Of a stretch of 31,730 nt of DNA, positions 15,933 to 23,674 are shown one piece after another. The translations under genes were made by a program, and so were the position numbers. This DNA is from DASTCC01 sp035711465 (lineage in GTDB: Bacteria; Acidobacteriota; Vicinamibacteria; Vicinamibacterales; SCN-69-37): the NCBI GenBank assembly GCA_035711465.1, contig DASTCC010000103.1, positions 1-31,730 of the forward strand, written 5' to 3'. Within the stretch, counting starts at the first letter, position 1. Each line of letters starts with the position of its first letter. The notes beneath the pieces were generated by a model. That model was not told the origin of the DNA, made no database searches, and was given only the letters and a program-made list of their open reading frames with translations.

Positions 15933-18080
15933 GTGAATCGGTTCCTGCGACGGCTGAGACGCACACCTTCCGTGCCCGATCAGTCCGCGGCGCCGATGGC
16001 GGCGATGACGCCGCCGCCCACCGATCTCAACCTGCTGCATTCGCTGCCCGGACGCTTGTTCCTGCTGTCCGGCGGCACGCTCTCGATCCTGCTCCTGCTG
16101 CAGCAGGTCGTCGCGTTGCCGGCGTTCCTCGAGATGCTCCGCCGCGTCGTCGCGCTCGGGCTGATCGGATCGATGGGCTGGCTGCTGTGGGTCGGCGTCG
16201 CCCGCAACCGGCGCCGGTTTCTGTGGCGGGTGCGGCGCAAGCTGCTGCTCTCGTACGTGCTCCTCGGGCTCACGCCGGTGATCCTCGTCGCCGCCTTCGC
16301 GCTGGTCGGCGGCGTCGTCCTCTACACCAACGTCACCCAGTACGTGTTTCGCGAAGGCTTCAACGACTTCGTCGAGAACATCCGCCAGGTCGCGGAGACG
16401 ACCGCCGGCGACGTCGACCGCTTCCCGGCGACGGTCGACGACGCGCTGAGCCGGCGATATGAGAGCTTCAAGGAACGATTTCCCTCCATCTCCTTTGCGC
16501 TGGTGCCGATCGCGACTGGGACGCAGCCACCGGCAGCTTCGGTCACGCCCGCGGTCGCCCGAAGCCTGAGCGCCGCGAGGGCCGTCGGCGCTTGGCGTCA
16601 CGAGGCGCCGCCCGCCGTAATACCCGACTGGGTCAAGGAGTTGCGCGGCTTCACCGGCGTGCTGTCCTACACGACGCCGGGCGCGCGCAACGATGAGCAT
16701 CTGCTGATTCGTTCCGCCGTGCCCGCCGTCGGCGGCCGCGTCATGATCGTCGTCGACCTGCCGATCGACACCGACATCGTCACGCAACTCGACGACGGCA
16801 CCGGCACACGCATGGGGCGCATCAACTTCCGGCTTCCAGACGCCGCCGCGGCGACGCCGACGACGTCCGGCGGCGCGGCGGGCACGGAGCCGGGCAGCAG
16901 CCGCGACCGGAGCTTCTCGCTGTTCCGGAGGACGGTCGCGTTCATGGACTACGTCGAGGACTGGCAGACGGGGCATTACGGGCGGGCGACGATCGAAATC
17001 TATGCCCCGCTCGGCCGCATGTACGGCCGGATGCTGCAGCCGTCAGGCGACGTCTCGGCCTTCGCGACATTCCTGTTCCTGCTGACGTTCGGCATCCTGT
17101 TCCTGATCATCCAGGGCTCGGCGCTGCTCATCGGCGGCCTGCTGGCGCGCTCGATCACGTCCGCGGTGCACGAGCTCTTCACCGGCACGGAGCGCATCCG
17201 TCAGGGCGACTTCGCGCACCGTATCCGCATCGACACCAACGATCAGCTCGGCGACCTCGCCGATTCGTTCAACCGCATGAGCGGCAGCATCGAACATCTG
17301 CTGCACGTGCAACGCGAGAAGCAGCGGCTCGACGACGAGCTGCGGATCGCGCGCGACATCCAGAAGTCGCTGCTGCCGACGACGCTGCCCGCGCTGGCGG
17401 GGCTGACGGTCGCCGATCTCTGCGAGCCGGCGCGCGAGGTGGGCGGCGACTACTACGACTTCTTCGAGCTCGGCGGCCGGCGCCTCGGCGTCCTCGTCGC
17501 CGACGTCTCGGGCAAGGGCACCTCGGCGGCGCTCTACATGGCCGAGCTCAAGGGGCTGATGCTCGCGCTCAGCCACGCCGAGCCCTCGCCGCGGAAGCTG
17601 CTGATCGACGTCAACCGCCGTCTGGTCGATCAGCTCGACAACCGCAGCTTCATCACCATGACCTACGCGGTCATCGATCTCGACGCCGGCACGCTGACCT
17701 GCGCCCGCGCCGGCCACACGCCGCTGATCGTCGTCTCGGGCGGCAAGAGCGACGTGATCGTGCCGCAGGGCATGGTCGTCGGGTTGCGGATTCCCGGCGC
17801 CGAACGCCGCTTCGAGGAGCTGCTCCAGGACCACACCCGTGAAATCCGGCCCGGCGACGTGGTCGTGCTCTACACCGACGGCATCACCGAGGCGATGGAC
17901 GCGGAGGGCGAGCTCTTCGGCGATGCCGCGCTTGCGCGCGTGCTGGCGGCGAATCATCATCTCGAAGTCGCCGGCATCCGCGAGCGGGTGCTCCGCGAAG
18001 TCCGCGCCTTCGTCGGCGACGCGGAACCGCACGACGACATGACCATGATCGTCTTGAAAATCGGCGCGCCTGCGGCATGA
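15933..18080 (+). CDS. Membrane HAMP-SpoIIE (PP2C-type) serine phosphatase
   Basis: A protein of about 715 residues in the RsbU/SpoIIE family of PP2C-type serine/threonine phosphatases, which usually dephosphorylate anti-anti-sigma proteins in partner-switching cascades. Three hydrophobic segments lie near the N-terminus (about 35-60, 68-90, 100-130). An extracytoplasmic sensor region of about 240 residues follows, then a membrane segment near 370-402, a HAMP linker (ARSITSAVHELFTGTERIRQGDFAHRI), a signalling helix (QREKQRLDDELRIARDIQKSLLP) and the catalytic domain. Metal-binding aspartates are visible in GGDYYDFF, VADVSGKG, LYTDGITEA and DDMTMIVL. The GTG at 15933 is preferred because upstream frame overlaps the divergent gene; ATG 15996 is an alternative. 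It ends 10 bases before the RNase III gene, so one operon is likely. No cognate anti-sigma partner is in the window. Confidence 0.9.
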   Translation: MNRFLRRLRRTPSVPDQSAAPMAAMTPPPTDLNLLHSLPGRLFLLSGGTLSILLLLQQVVALPAFLEMLRRVVALGLIGSMGWLLWVGVARNRRRFLWRVRRKLLLSYVLLGLTPVILVAAFALVGGVVLYTNVTQYVFREGFNDFVENIRQVAETTAGDVDRFPATVDDALSRRYESFKERFPSISFALVPIATGTQPPAASVTPAVARSLSAARAVGAWRHEAPPAVIPDWVKELRGFTGVLSYTTPGARNDEHLLIRSAVPAVGGRVMIVVDLPIDTDIVTQLDDGTGTRMGRINFRLPDAAAATPTTSGGAAGTEPGSSRDRSFSLFRRTVAFMDYVEDWQTGHYGRATIEIYAPLGRMYGRMLQPSGDVSAFATFLFLLTFGILFLIIQGSALLIGGLLARSITSAVHELFTGTERIRQGDFAHRIRIDTNDQLGDLADSFNRMSGSIEHLLHVQREKQRLDDELRIARDIQKSLLPTTLPALAGLTVADLCEPAREVGGDYYDFFELGGRRLGVLVADVSGKGTSAALYMAELKGLMLALSHAEPSPRKLLIDVNRRLVDQLDNRSFITMTYAVIDLDAGTLTCARAGHTPLIVVSGGKSDVIVPQGMVVGLRIPGAERRFEELLQDHTREIRPGDVVVLYTDGITEAMDAEGELFGDAALARVLAANHHLEVAGIRERVLREVRAFVGDAEPHDDMTMIVLKIGAPAA

Positions 18081-18090
18081 TTGGGCTGGG

Positions 18091-19071
18091 ATGAAGGCCG
18101 ATCCGCGTCCCGCCCTGGTCGAGATCTTCCGCAGCCACTCGTCCATCGAGGCCGAAGTGGTGCGCGGCCTGCTGAGTGCGCACGGGATCGACTCCGTGCT
18201 CGCCTCGGCGCTCGGCGACTCGGGGTCGCCGATCCGGCTCGGCCAGGCGGAGTTCCGGGTCTGCGTCAGCGCCCCGTCCGCCTCGTCCGCCAAGGCGCTG
18301 ATCGCGAGCCACCTCGACGAAGCGGCGGCCGCAGAAGTCCGGCGCCTCAGCGAAAATCTCGGACCGCTCGAGGAGGCCATCGACTACACCTTCCGCGATC
18401 TCGGTCTCCTCGAGCATGCCCTGACGCATCGATCGCGCGCCCACGAGGACGCCTCCGGCGGCGTCATCGACAACGAGTCGCTCGAGTTCCTCGGCGACGC
18501 CGTGCTCGGCTTCGTCATCGCCGATCTGCTCTTCAAGCGCTTCCCGAAGCACAGCGAGGGTTACAAATCGAAGGTGAAGGCGGGCATCGTCTCGTCGGCG
18601 TCTCTGGGACGACTGGCCGACGACATCGATCTCGGCCGCTACGTGCTGCTCGGCCGCGGTGAAGAGAAGACCGGCGGCCGGCAGAAGCACGCCATCCTCG
18701 CCGACGGATTCGAGGCGCTGATCGCGGCGATCTATCTCGACGGCGGAATCGACGCCGCGCAGCGGTTCATCGTCTCCCGCTTCGCCCCGCTCGTCGACGC
18801 CGCCGGCGAACACGCCGCCGAGGCGCGCTTCACCGAAGACTGGAAGTCGGCGCTCCAGGAGCGCCTGCAGGCCGAAGGCCTCGGCCTGCCGTCCTACCGC
18901 GTCGCCGCCGTCGAGGGGCCCGATCATCGCAAGCGATTCGAGGTCGAAGTGCTGGTGAGCGGCGAAGCGGCGGGGCGGGCAACGGGACGATCGAAGAAGG
19001 ACGCCGAACAGCAGGCGGCGCGGCTCGCGCTCGGCAAGTTCGGGCAGAGCGGGGACGCTCAAAAGATCTGA
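18091..19071 (+). CDS. rnc: Ribonuclease III with N-terminal DUF2007-like domain
   Basis: A 326-residue protein, about 95 residues longer than typical bacterial RNase III. Residues about 8-78 (LVEIFRSHSSIEAEVVRGLL, AHGIDSVLAS, EFRVCVSAPSASSAKALI) match DUF2007, a small ferredoxin-like domain called a putative signal-transducing protein. From about 88 comes a complete RNase III domain: NESLEFLGDAVLGFV carries the catalytic Glu/Asp, and ADGFEALIAAIYLDGG the second Asp/Glu pair. A dsRNA-binding domain occupies about 245-315 (DWKSALQERLQ, GRSKKDAEQQAARLAL). RNase III cleaves double-stranded RNA in rRNA processing and mRNA decay. There is no in-frame ATG after the first codon, so a separate RNase III start is unlikely. 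Lies 10 bases after the phosphatase gene. Confidence 0.93.
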   Translation: MKADPRPALVEIFRSHSSIEAEVVRGLLSAHGIDSVLASALGDSGSPIRLGQAEFRVCVSAPSASSAKALIASHLDEAAAAEVRRLSENLGPLEEAIDYTFRDLGLLEHALTHRSRAHEDASGGVIDNESLEFLGDAVLGFVIADLLFKRFPKHSEGYKSKVKAGIVSSASLGRLADDIDLGRYVLLGRGEEKTGGRQKHAILADGFEALIAAIYLDGGIDAAQRFIVSRFAPLVDAAGEHAAEARFTEDWKSALQERLQAEGLGLPSYRVAAVEGPDHRKRFEVEVLVSGEAAGRATGRSKKDAEQQAARLALGKFGQSGDAQKI

Positions 19072-19077
19072 CGAACA

Positions 19078-19147
19078 TTGAACCTTGGCGATCGTGGAGA
19101 TCTTTGAACGAATTCTCCACTGCTCTCCACGGCTCTCAAAGATTCAA
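19078..19147. repeat. Inverted repeats between convergent rnc and ATPase genes
   Basis: CGTGGAGA (19093-19100) can pair either with TCTCCAC at 19114-19120 or with CTCTCCACGG at 19123-19132, and outer TTGAA (19078-19082) can pair with TTCAA (19143-19147). The stretch is A/T-richer than its surroundings and lies where two genes end tail to tail, so it may terminate transcription. No clear U-run follows on either strand. Confidence 0.45.
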
Positions 19148-19161
19148 TCGTTGTCGGGTCG

Positions 19162-20319
19162 TCAGTCGATTTCGATGATCCCGGACCCGCGCGCGGATTC
19201 CACGACGGCCTCCACCGCCTCGCTGCGAACGGGAACCGCCTTCGGCACGTCGCGCGGCGCCGGCGGCGTCTGTGGCAGGCGCTGGCGCGCGTAGGTGCCG
19301 ACTTCGCGGACGATATCGTCGTCGGTCGGCGGCACGGGACGGCCGTAGAGGCGGACGTACAAGCGGATCAGCGGATCGTCGAACGTGTACTTCTTGCCCT
19401 GCGCGGTGATCAGGTCGACGTCTTCGAGCCAGGACAGATAGTCCTTGGTCGAGCCGGGCGTGCGGCCGAGCGCGTGCGCGATCTCGGTGAGATTGCGCGG
19501 CTCGTCGTCGGCGAGGATGCCGAGGATCGCCTTGAGCGCGCCGTAGCCGCGGGCGCGGTGCAGGCGGAGCTCGTAGCTCTCGCGGCAGCGCGCGGTGAGC
19601 CGGCCGTCGGGCGCGAAGAGCGCGGCGAGCGCCGCGACCGGATCGATCGCCGGACCCATGCCGGCGATGGCGTCGAGCATCAACGACACGCACGCCGCCC
19701 GGCCGCCGGCCAGCGCCGCGACCGCGGCCGCCGCGTCGGCGGCCCAGGCGCCGCGCGCGGCGTCGAAGCGCCGCGCCACCGAGGCGACCTCGGCGGCGTC
19801 GAGCGGCGGCACGTGCACGACCTCGAAGCGGGCCGGCGCGTCGCGAAGCAGACGATGCACGCGCGACGTGAATCGCGACGCCAGCACGAAGCCGGTGCGG
19901 GTCGAGGACAGCCGGGCGATCAGATCGCGCTGCACGTGGCGCAGACCGGGGAAGTTCTCGAACGTGCGGACGTCGAGCCACTCGTCGATCAGAAAGGTGA
20001 CCCGCGTGTCGTCGCCGGTCGGACGATCGAGCCACGCCAGCAGCGCCTCGAACGCCGCGCGCGGCGTGTCGGCGACCGCCTGCACGTCGCGGCGAAGCGG
20101 CGGGCGCGCGGAGTTGAGCACCGCCGACAGGCAGCGTTCGGGCGTCGTCGCCGCCGCGGCGAAGTTCAGGTACTGGCTCACGCCCAACGACGGCGTGCGT
20201 TCGAGCCGCAGGAGCAGCGAGGTGCGACCGGTGCCGCAGCCGCCGAGAATCACCGGGATGCGGCCCGCCTCGAGGGAGGCGGCCACGCGACGCTCGACGC
20301 CGATGCGCTCGACGATCAT
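19162..20319 (-). CDS. AAA/STAND-like ATPase with C-terminal winged helix, hut-linked
   Basis: A 385-residue cytosolic protein resembling archaeal-type AAA ATPases (PF01637-like). A P-loop is recognisable at residues 26-34 as GGCGTGRTS, but the invariant lysine is arginine (R32, codon CGC). Walker B is VTFLIDEW, followed by a sensor-like TGFVLASR. After a helical lid, residues about 268-335 form a winged helix (LKAILGILADDEPRNLTEIAHALGR, then STKDYLSWLEDVDLI) ending in DPLIRLYVRLYGR, as in DUF234-type C-termini. A short proline-rich tail follows. The ATG overlaps the hutU stop as ATGA (20316-20319), implying translational coupling with histidine utilisation genes. A regulatory, DNA-binding or chaperone role is possible, but none is demonstrated. 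I do not recognise a named member. Confidence 0.85.
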   Translation of the reverse strand: MIVERIGVERRVAASLEAGRIPVILGGCGTGRTSLLLRLERTPSLGVSQYLNFAAAATTPERCLSAVLNSARPPLRRDVQAVADTPRAAFEALLAWLDRPTGDDTRVTFLIDEWLDVRTFENFPGLRHVQRDLIARLSSTRTGFVLASRFTSRVHRLLRDAPARFEVVHVPPLDAAEVASVARRFDAARGAWAADAAAAVAALAGGRAACVSLMLDAIAGMGPAIDPVAALAALFAPDGRLTARCRESYELRLHRARGYGALKAILGILADDEPRNLTEIAHALGRTPGSTKDYLSWLEDVDLITAQGKKYTFDDPLIRLYVRLYGRPVPPTDDDIVREVGTYARQRLPQTPPAPRDVPKAVPVRSEAVEAVVESARGSGIIEID

Positions 20320-21995
20320 GCGCAGCCCTTTCCGGGGTTGTGGAGCATCGGGATGCGCACACCCCGCGCTCGCGCCGTCTCGATGGCGGTCGGATACCCG
20401 GCATCCGCATGCCGGGCCACGCCCATGCCCGGATCGCAGGTGAGCACGCGCTCGAGCTTTTCGTCCGCCTCGCGCGTGCCGTCCGCGATCACCACCATGC
20501 CCGCGTGCAACGAATAGCCGATGCCGACGCCGCCGCCGTGATGCACCGACACCCAGGTCGCGCCCGACGACGCGTTGAGCAGCGCGTTGAGAACGGGCCA
20601 GTCCGCGATCGCGTCGCTGCCGTCGCGCATGCCTTCGGTCTCGCGATTGGGCGAGGCCACCGAACCGGTATCGAGATGGTCGCGCCCGATCACGATCGGC
20701 GCGGAGACGACGCCGCGGCGCACCAGATCGTTGAGCGCCAGTCCGAAGCGCGCGCGCTCGCCGTAGCCGAGCCAGAAGATGCGCGCCGGCAGCCCCTGGA
20801 ACGTCACGCGCTCGCCGGCCATGCGGATCCAGCGGCAGAGCGCCTCGTCCTCGCGGAACATCTCGAGCGCGAGCGCGTCGGTCGCGTGGATGTCCCTGGG
20901 GTCACCCGACAGCGCCGCCCAGCGGAACGGTCCCTTGCCTTCGCAGAAGAGCGGGCGCACGTACTCGGGCACGAAGCCCGGAATGTCGAAGGCGCGCTCG
21001 ACGCCGGCCTGCTGCGCCTGCGCGCGCAGGTTGTTGCCGTAGTCGAACGTGATCGCGCCGCGCGCCTGCAGCTCGAGCATCGCCCGCACGTGATCGGCCA
21101 TCGCCGCCATCGACCGGCGGATGTACTCGTCGGGATTCGACGCGCGGAGCGCCACCGCCTCGGCGAGCGACAGGCCGTTGGGGACGTAGCCGAGCAGCGC
21201 GTCGTGCGCGGAGGTCTGATCGGTCAGCACGGCCGGCGTGACGCCGCGGCGAACGAGCTCGGGCAGCACGTCGGCGACGTTGCCCTCGAGGCCGATCGAT
21301 CGGGCGACGCCGCGCGACATGTAATCGCGCGCGCGCGCCAGCGCCTCGTCGAGCGACGCCGCGGTCTCGTCGAGATAGCGCGTGCCCAGCCGGCGCGCGA
21401 TCCGCGACGGATCGACCTCGACGACGATCGCGACGCCGTCGTTCATGGTGACCGCCAGCGGCTGCGCGCCGCCCATGCCGCCGAGGCCGGCCGTCACCGT
21501 CAATGTGCCGCGCAGCGAGCCGCCGAAATGCTGCTTCGCGACCGCCGCGAGCGTCTCGTAGGTGCCCTGGAGAATGCCCTGGGTGCCGATGTAGATCCAC
21601 GAGCCGGCCGTCATCTGGCCGTACATCGTCAGGCCTCGATCTTCGAGATCGCGGAATTTCGCCCACGTCGCCCAGGCCGGCACGAGCAGTGAATTGGCGA
21701 TGATGACCCGCGGCGCCCACGGATGCGTCCGGAACACCGCGACCGGTTTGCCCGATTGCACGACCAGTGTCTCGTCGTGTTCGAGCGCTTTGAGCGAGGC
21801 GACGATCGCGTCGAAGGCGTCCCAGCTTCGCGCCGCGCGTCCGGTGCCGCCGTAGACGACCAGATCCTCGGGCCGCTCGGCCACGTCGGGATCCAGGTTG
21901 TTCATCAGCATCCTGAGGGCGGCTTCCTGTGGCCAGCCCTTACAGGTCAGCGCGGCGCCTCGTGGGGCACGAACCAGGCGGACAGCTGTAGCCAT
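20316..21995 (-). CDS. hutU: Urocanate hydratase (urocanase) with Cys-to-Phe at signature cysteine
   Basis: A 559-residue cytosolic enzyme of normal length that hydrates urocanate to 4-imidazolone-5-propionate using tightly bound NAD+, the second step of histidine breakdown. Family blocks are nearly complete: VYGGTGRAARSW, TMYGQMTAGSWIYIGTQGI, TAGLGGMGGAQPLA, EGNVADVLPELV, DQTSAHD, FDYGNNLRAQA, GPFRWAALSGD, VIGRDHLDTGSVASPNRETEGM and VHHGGGVGIGYS. The signature normally read as FQGLPARICW is FQGLPARIFW here: the cysteine known as active-site Cys410 in Pseudomonas putida is F407 (codon TTC at 20777-20775). Activity is therefore uncertain. It follows hutH by 109 bases and overlaps the ATPase gene by 4 bases. 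Confidence 0.95.
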   Translation of the reverse strand: MATAVRLVRAPRGAALTCKGWPQEAALRMLMNNLDPDVAERPEDLVVYGGTGRAARSWDAFDAIVASLKALEHDETLVVQSGKPVAVFRTHPWAPRVIIANSLLVPAWATWAKFRDLEDRGLTMYGQMTAGSWIYIGTQGILQGTYETLAAVAKQHFGGSLRGTLTVTAGLGGMGGAQPLAVTMNDGVAIVVEVDPSRIARRLGTRYLDETAASLDEALARARDYMSRGVARSIGLEGNVADVLPELVRRGVTPAVLTDQTSAHDALLGYVPNGLSLAEAVALRASNPDEYIRRSMAAMADHVRAMLELQARGAITFDYGNNLRAQAQQAGVERAFDIPGFVPEYVRPLFCEGKGPFRWAALSGDPRDIHATDALALEMFREDEALCRWIRMAGERVTFQGLPARIFWLGYGERARFGLALNDLVRRGVVSAPIVIGRDHLDTGSVASPNRETEGMRDGSDAIADWPVLNALLNASSGATWVSVHHGGGVGIGYSLHAGMVVIADGTREADEKLERVLTCDPGMGVARHADAGYPTAIETARARGVRIPMLHNPGKGCA

Positions 21996-22063
21996 CGAAC
22001 GTTCTCGACCGGCTTGCGTCAGCGACCGACGCCGCGACGTACCGATCGACTGGGGAAGGTTGC

Positions 22064-22105
22064 ACTCTAAAGAACTGCGTCAACGCGTGTCAATCATTGA
22101 CGCGC
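22064..22105 (-). promoter_or_regulatory. Candidate hutU promoter and overlapping palindrome
   Basis: On the minus strand a perfect -35 hexamer TTGACA (22093-22088) is followed after 18 bases by TAGAGT (22069-22064), about 70 bases before the hutU start. The -35 box lies inside a near-perfect palindrome, 22085-22105, centred on 22095 (GTCAAT-C-ATTGAC core with outer GCG/CGC). The same ATTGACGC arm can alternatively pair with GCGTCAA at 22077-22083. An operator for a hut repressor, or a small RNA switch, would fit; the site does not resemble known HutC operators. Confidence 0.4.
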
Positions 22106-23622
22106 TAGCGAAGTTCTGATCCACAGGCGCGCTCGATCGCGCCGGATCGAATCAGCGCGGCGATCGCGTCGATGTCGGGCGCCGGCGGCCGATCGCGGTC
22201 GAGCGTCGGCACGACCGATCGCACCGCCGCGTGCACGGCGGCGAGCGGCGGCGACGTCGCCAGCGGCGCGAGCAGATCGATCGCTTGACACGCGGCGAGG
22301 ATCTCGATCGCGACGATGTCGATCGCCAGGGCGACGATGCGGTCGGCCTTGAGCGCGGCGCCCATGCTCATGCTGACGTGATCCTCGCGGCCGGCCGAGG
22401 TCGGAATGGTGTCGGCGGCGGCCGGATGCGCGAGGATCTTGATCTCCGACGCCAGCGCCGCCGCGGTGACGTGCGCCATCATCAGGCCGGAGTTCAATCC
22501 GGAGTCGCGGACCAGGAACGCCGGCAGGCCGCTCTCGTGCGCGGTCAGCAGCCGATCGGTCCGCCGCTCGCTGATCGTCGCGAGCTGGGCCACGCCGATG
22601 CCGAGGGTGTCCGCGGCAAGCGCCACGGGCGCGCCGTGGAAGTTGCCGCCGGAGACGATGTCGCCGTGATCGGCAAACACCATGGGATTGTCGGTCGCCG
22701 AATTGGCCTCGATCTCCGCGAGCCTGCGCGCGAACGCCGCCGCCTCCCGTGCCGAGCCGTGTACCTGCGGCGCGCAGCGCAGCGCGTAGGCGTCCTGTAC
22801 CTTGCCGCAGTGCTCGTGCGAGCGATTGATCGCCGAGTCCTGCAGCAGCGTCCACAGATTCGCCGCGGATGCGGCCTGGCCGGGGACCGGCCGGGCCGCG
22901 TGGATCCGGGCCTCGAAGGGATGCGCCGATCCGCGCAGGCCGTCGATCGCGAGCGCGGCCGCGACGTCGGCGGCGCGCGCCAGCCGTTCGGCGGCGAGGA
23001 CGGCGAGCGCGAGCACCGCGGCACTCGCCTGCGTGCCGTTGATCAACGCCAGCCCTTCCTTCGGCGCCAGCGTCGCCGGGCGGAGGCCGGCGCGCGCGAG
23101 CGCGTCCGCGCCGGCGAGCCGCTCGCCGTCGACGAGCGCCTCGCCTTCGCCGACGACGACGAGCGCGAGATGGGCGAGCGGCGCGAGATCGCCGCTGGCG
23201 CCGACCGATCCGCGCGACGGCACGCGCGGGTGGATGCCGGCGTTGACGAGCGCGATCAACAGATCGAGCGTCTCGAGCCGGATGCCCGAGTAGCCCTTGG
23301 CGAGGACATTGGCGCGGAGCGCCGTGAGCGCGCGCACGGCCGGCGTCGGCAGCGGTTCGCCGACACCGGCCGCGTGACTGCGGATCAGGTTCAGCTGCAG
23401 CTCGGCCAGCTGGTCCGGCGCGATCGCGACGTCGGCAAGCGCGCCGAAGCCGGTGTTGATGCCGTAGACCGCGCGGCCCGCGCCGGCATGAGGCTCGACG
23501 ACCGCGCGCGACGCGCGCACGCGCGCGATCGCGTCAGGCGAGAGCGCCACGCGCGCGCCGTCGTGCGCGATGGCGGCGATGGATTCGAGCGTCAGGGTGG
23601 ATCCGTCGAGCAGAACCGTCAT
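22105..23622 (-). CDS. hutH: Histidine ammonia-lyase
   Basis: A 505-residue cytosolic enzyme that deaminates L-histidine to urocanate, the first step of the Hut pathway. The electrophilic MIO cofactor forms from Ala-Ser-Gly at residues 142-144 within GSVGASGDLAPLAH. Other landmarks are YGINTGFG with catalytic Tyr53, the NGTQAS segment, QDAYALRCAPQVHG, SATDNPM, GGNFHG and the HESGLPAFLV region. Length and order are normal for HutH. It is the first gene of hutH-hutU-ATPase; a GGAGG lies rather far (about 17 bases) upstream of the ATG at 23622. It is divergent from purA across a 52-base gap. Confidence 0.96.
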   Translation of the reverse strand: MTVLLDGSTLTLESIAAIAHDGARVALSPDAIARVRASRAVVEPHAGAGRAVYGINTGFGALADVAIAPDQLAELQLNLIRSHAAGVGEPLPTPAVRALTALRANVLAKGYSGIRLETLDLLIALVNAGIHPRVPSRGSVGASGDLAPLAHLALVVVGEGEALVDGERLAGADALARAGLRPATLAPKEGLALINGTQASAAVLALAVLAAERLARAADVAAALAIDGLRGSAHPFEARIHAARPVPGQAASAANLWTLLQDSAINRSHEHCGKVQDAYALRCAPQVHGSAREAAAFARRLAEIEANSATDNPMVFADHGDIVSGGNFHGAPVALAADTLGIGVAQLATISERRTDRLLTAHESGLPAFLVRDSGLNSGLMMAHVTAAALASEIKILAHPAAADTIPTSAGREDHVSMSMGAALKADRIVALAIDIVAIEILAACQAIDLLAPLATSPPLAAVHAAVRSVVPTLDRDRPPAPDIDAIAALIRSGAIERACGSELR

Positions 23623-23674
23623 CTCGGGCAGGCCGCGTCCTCCGCGGAAGCATTGAAGGTATCATGCTACCCGC

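Noticed and set aside
14745..16976. 743-codon minus-strand frame across the PLP enzyme and phosphatase genes
   Set aside because: Overlaps two well-supported genes in other frames and is dominated by Arg, Asp and Gly; a composition artefact.
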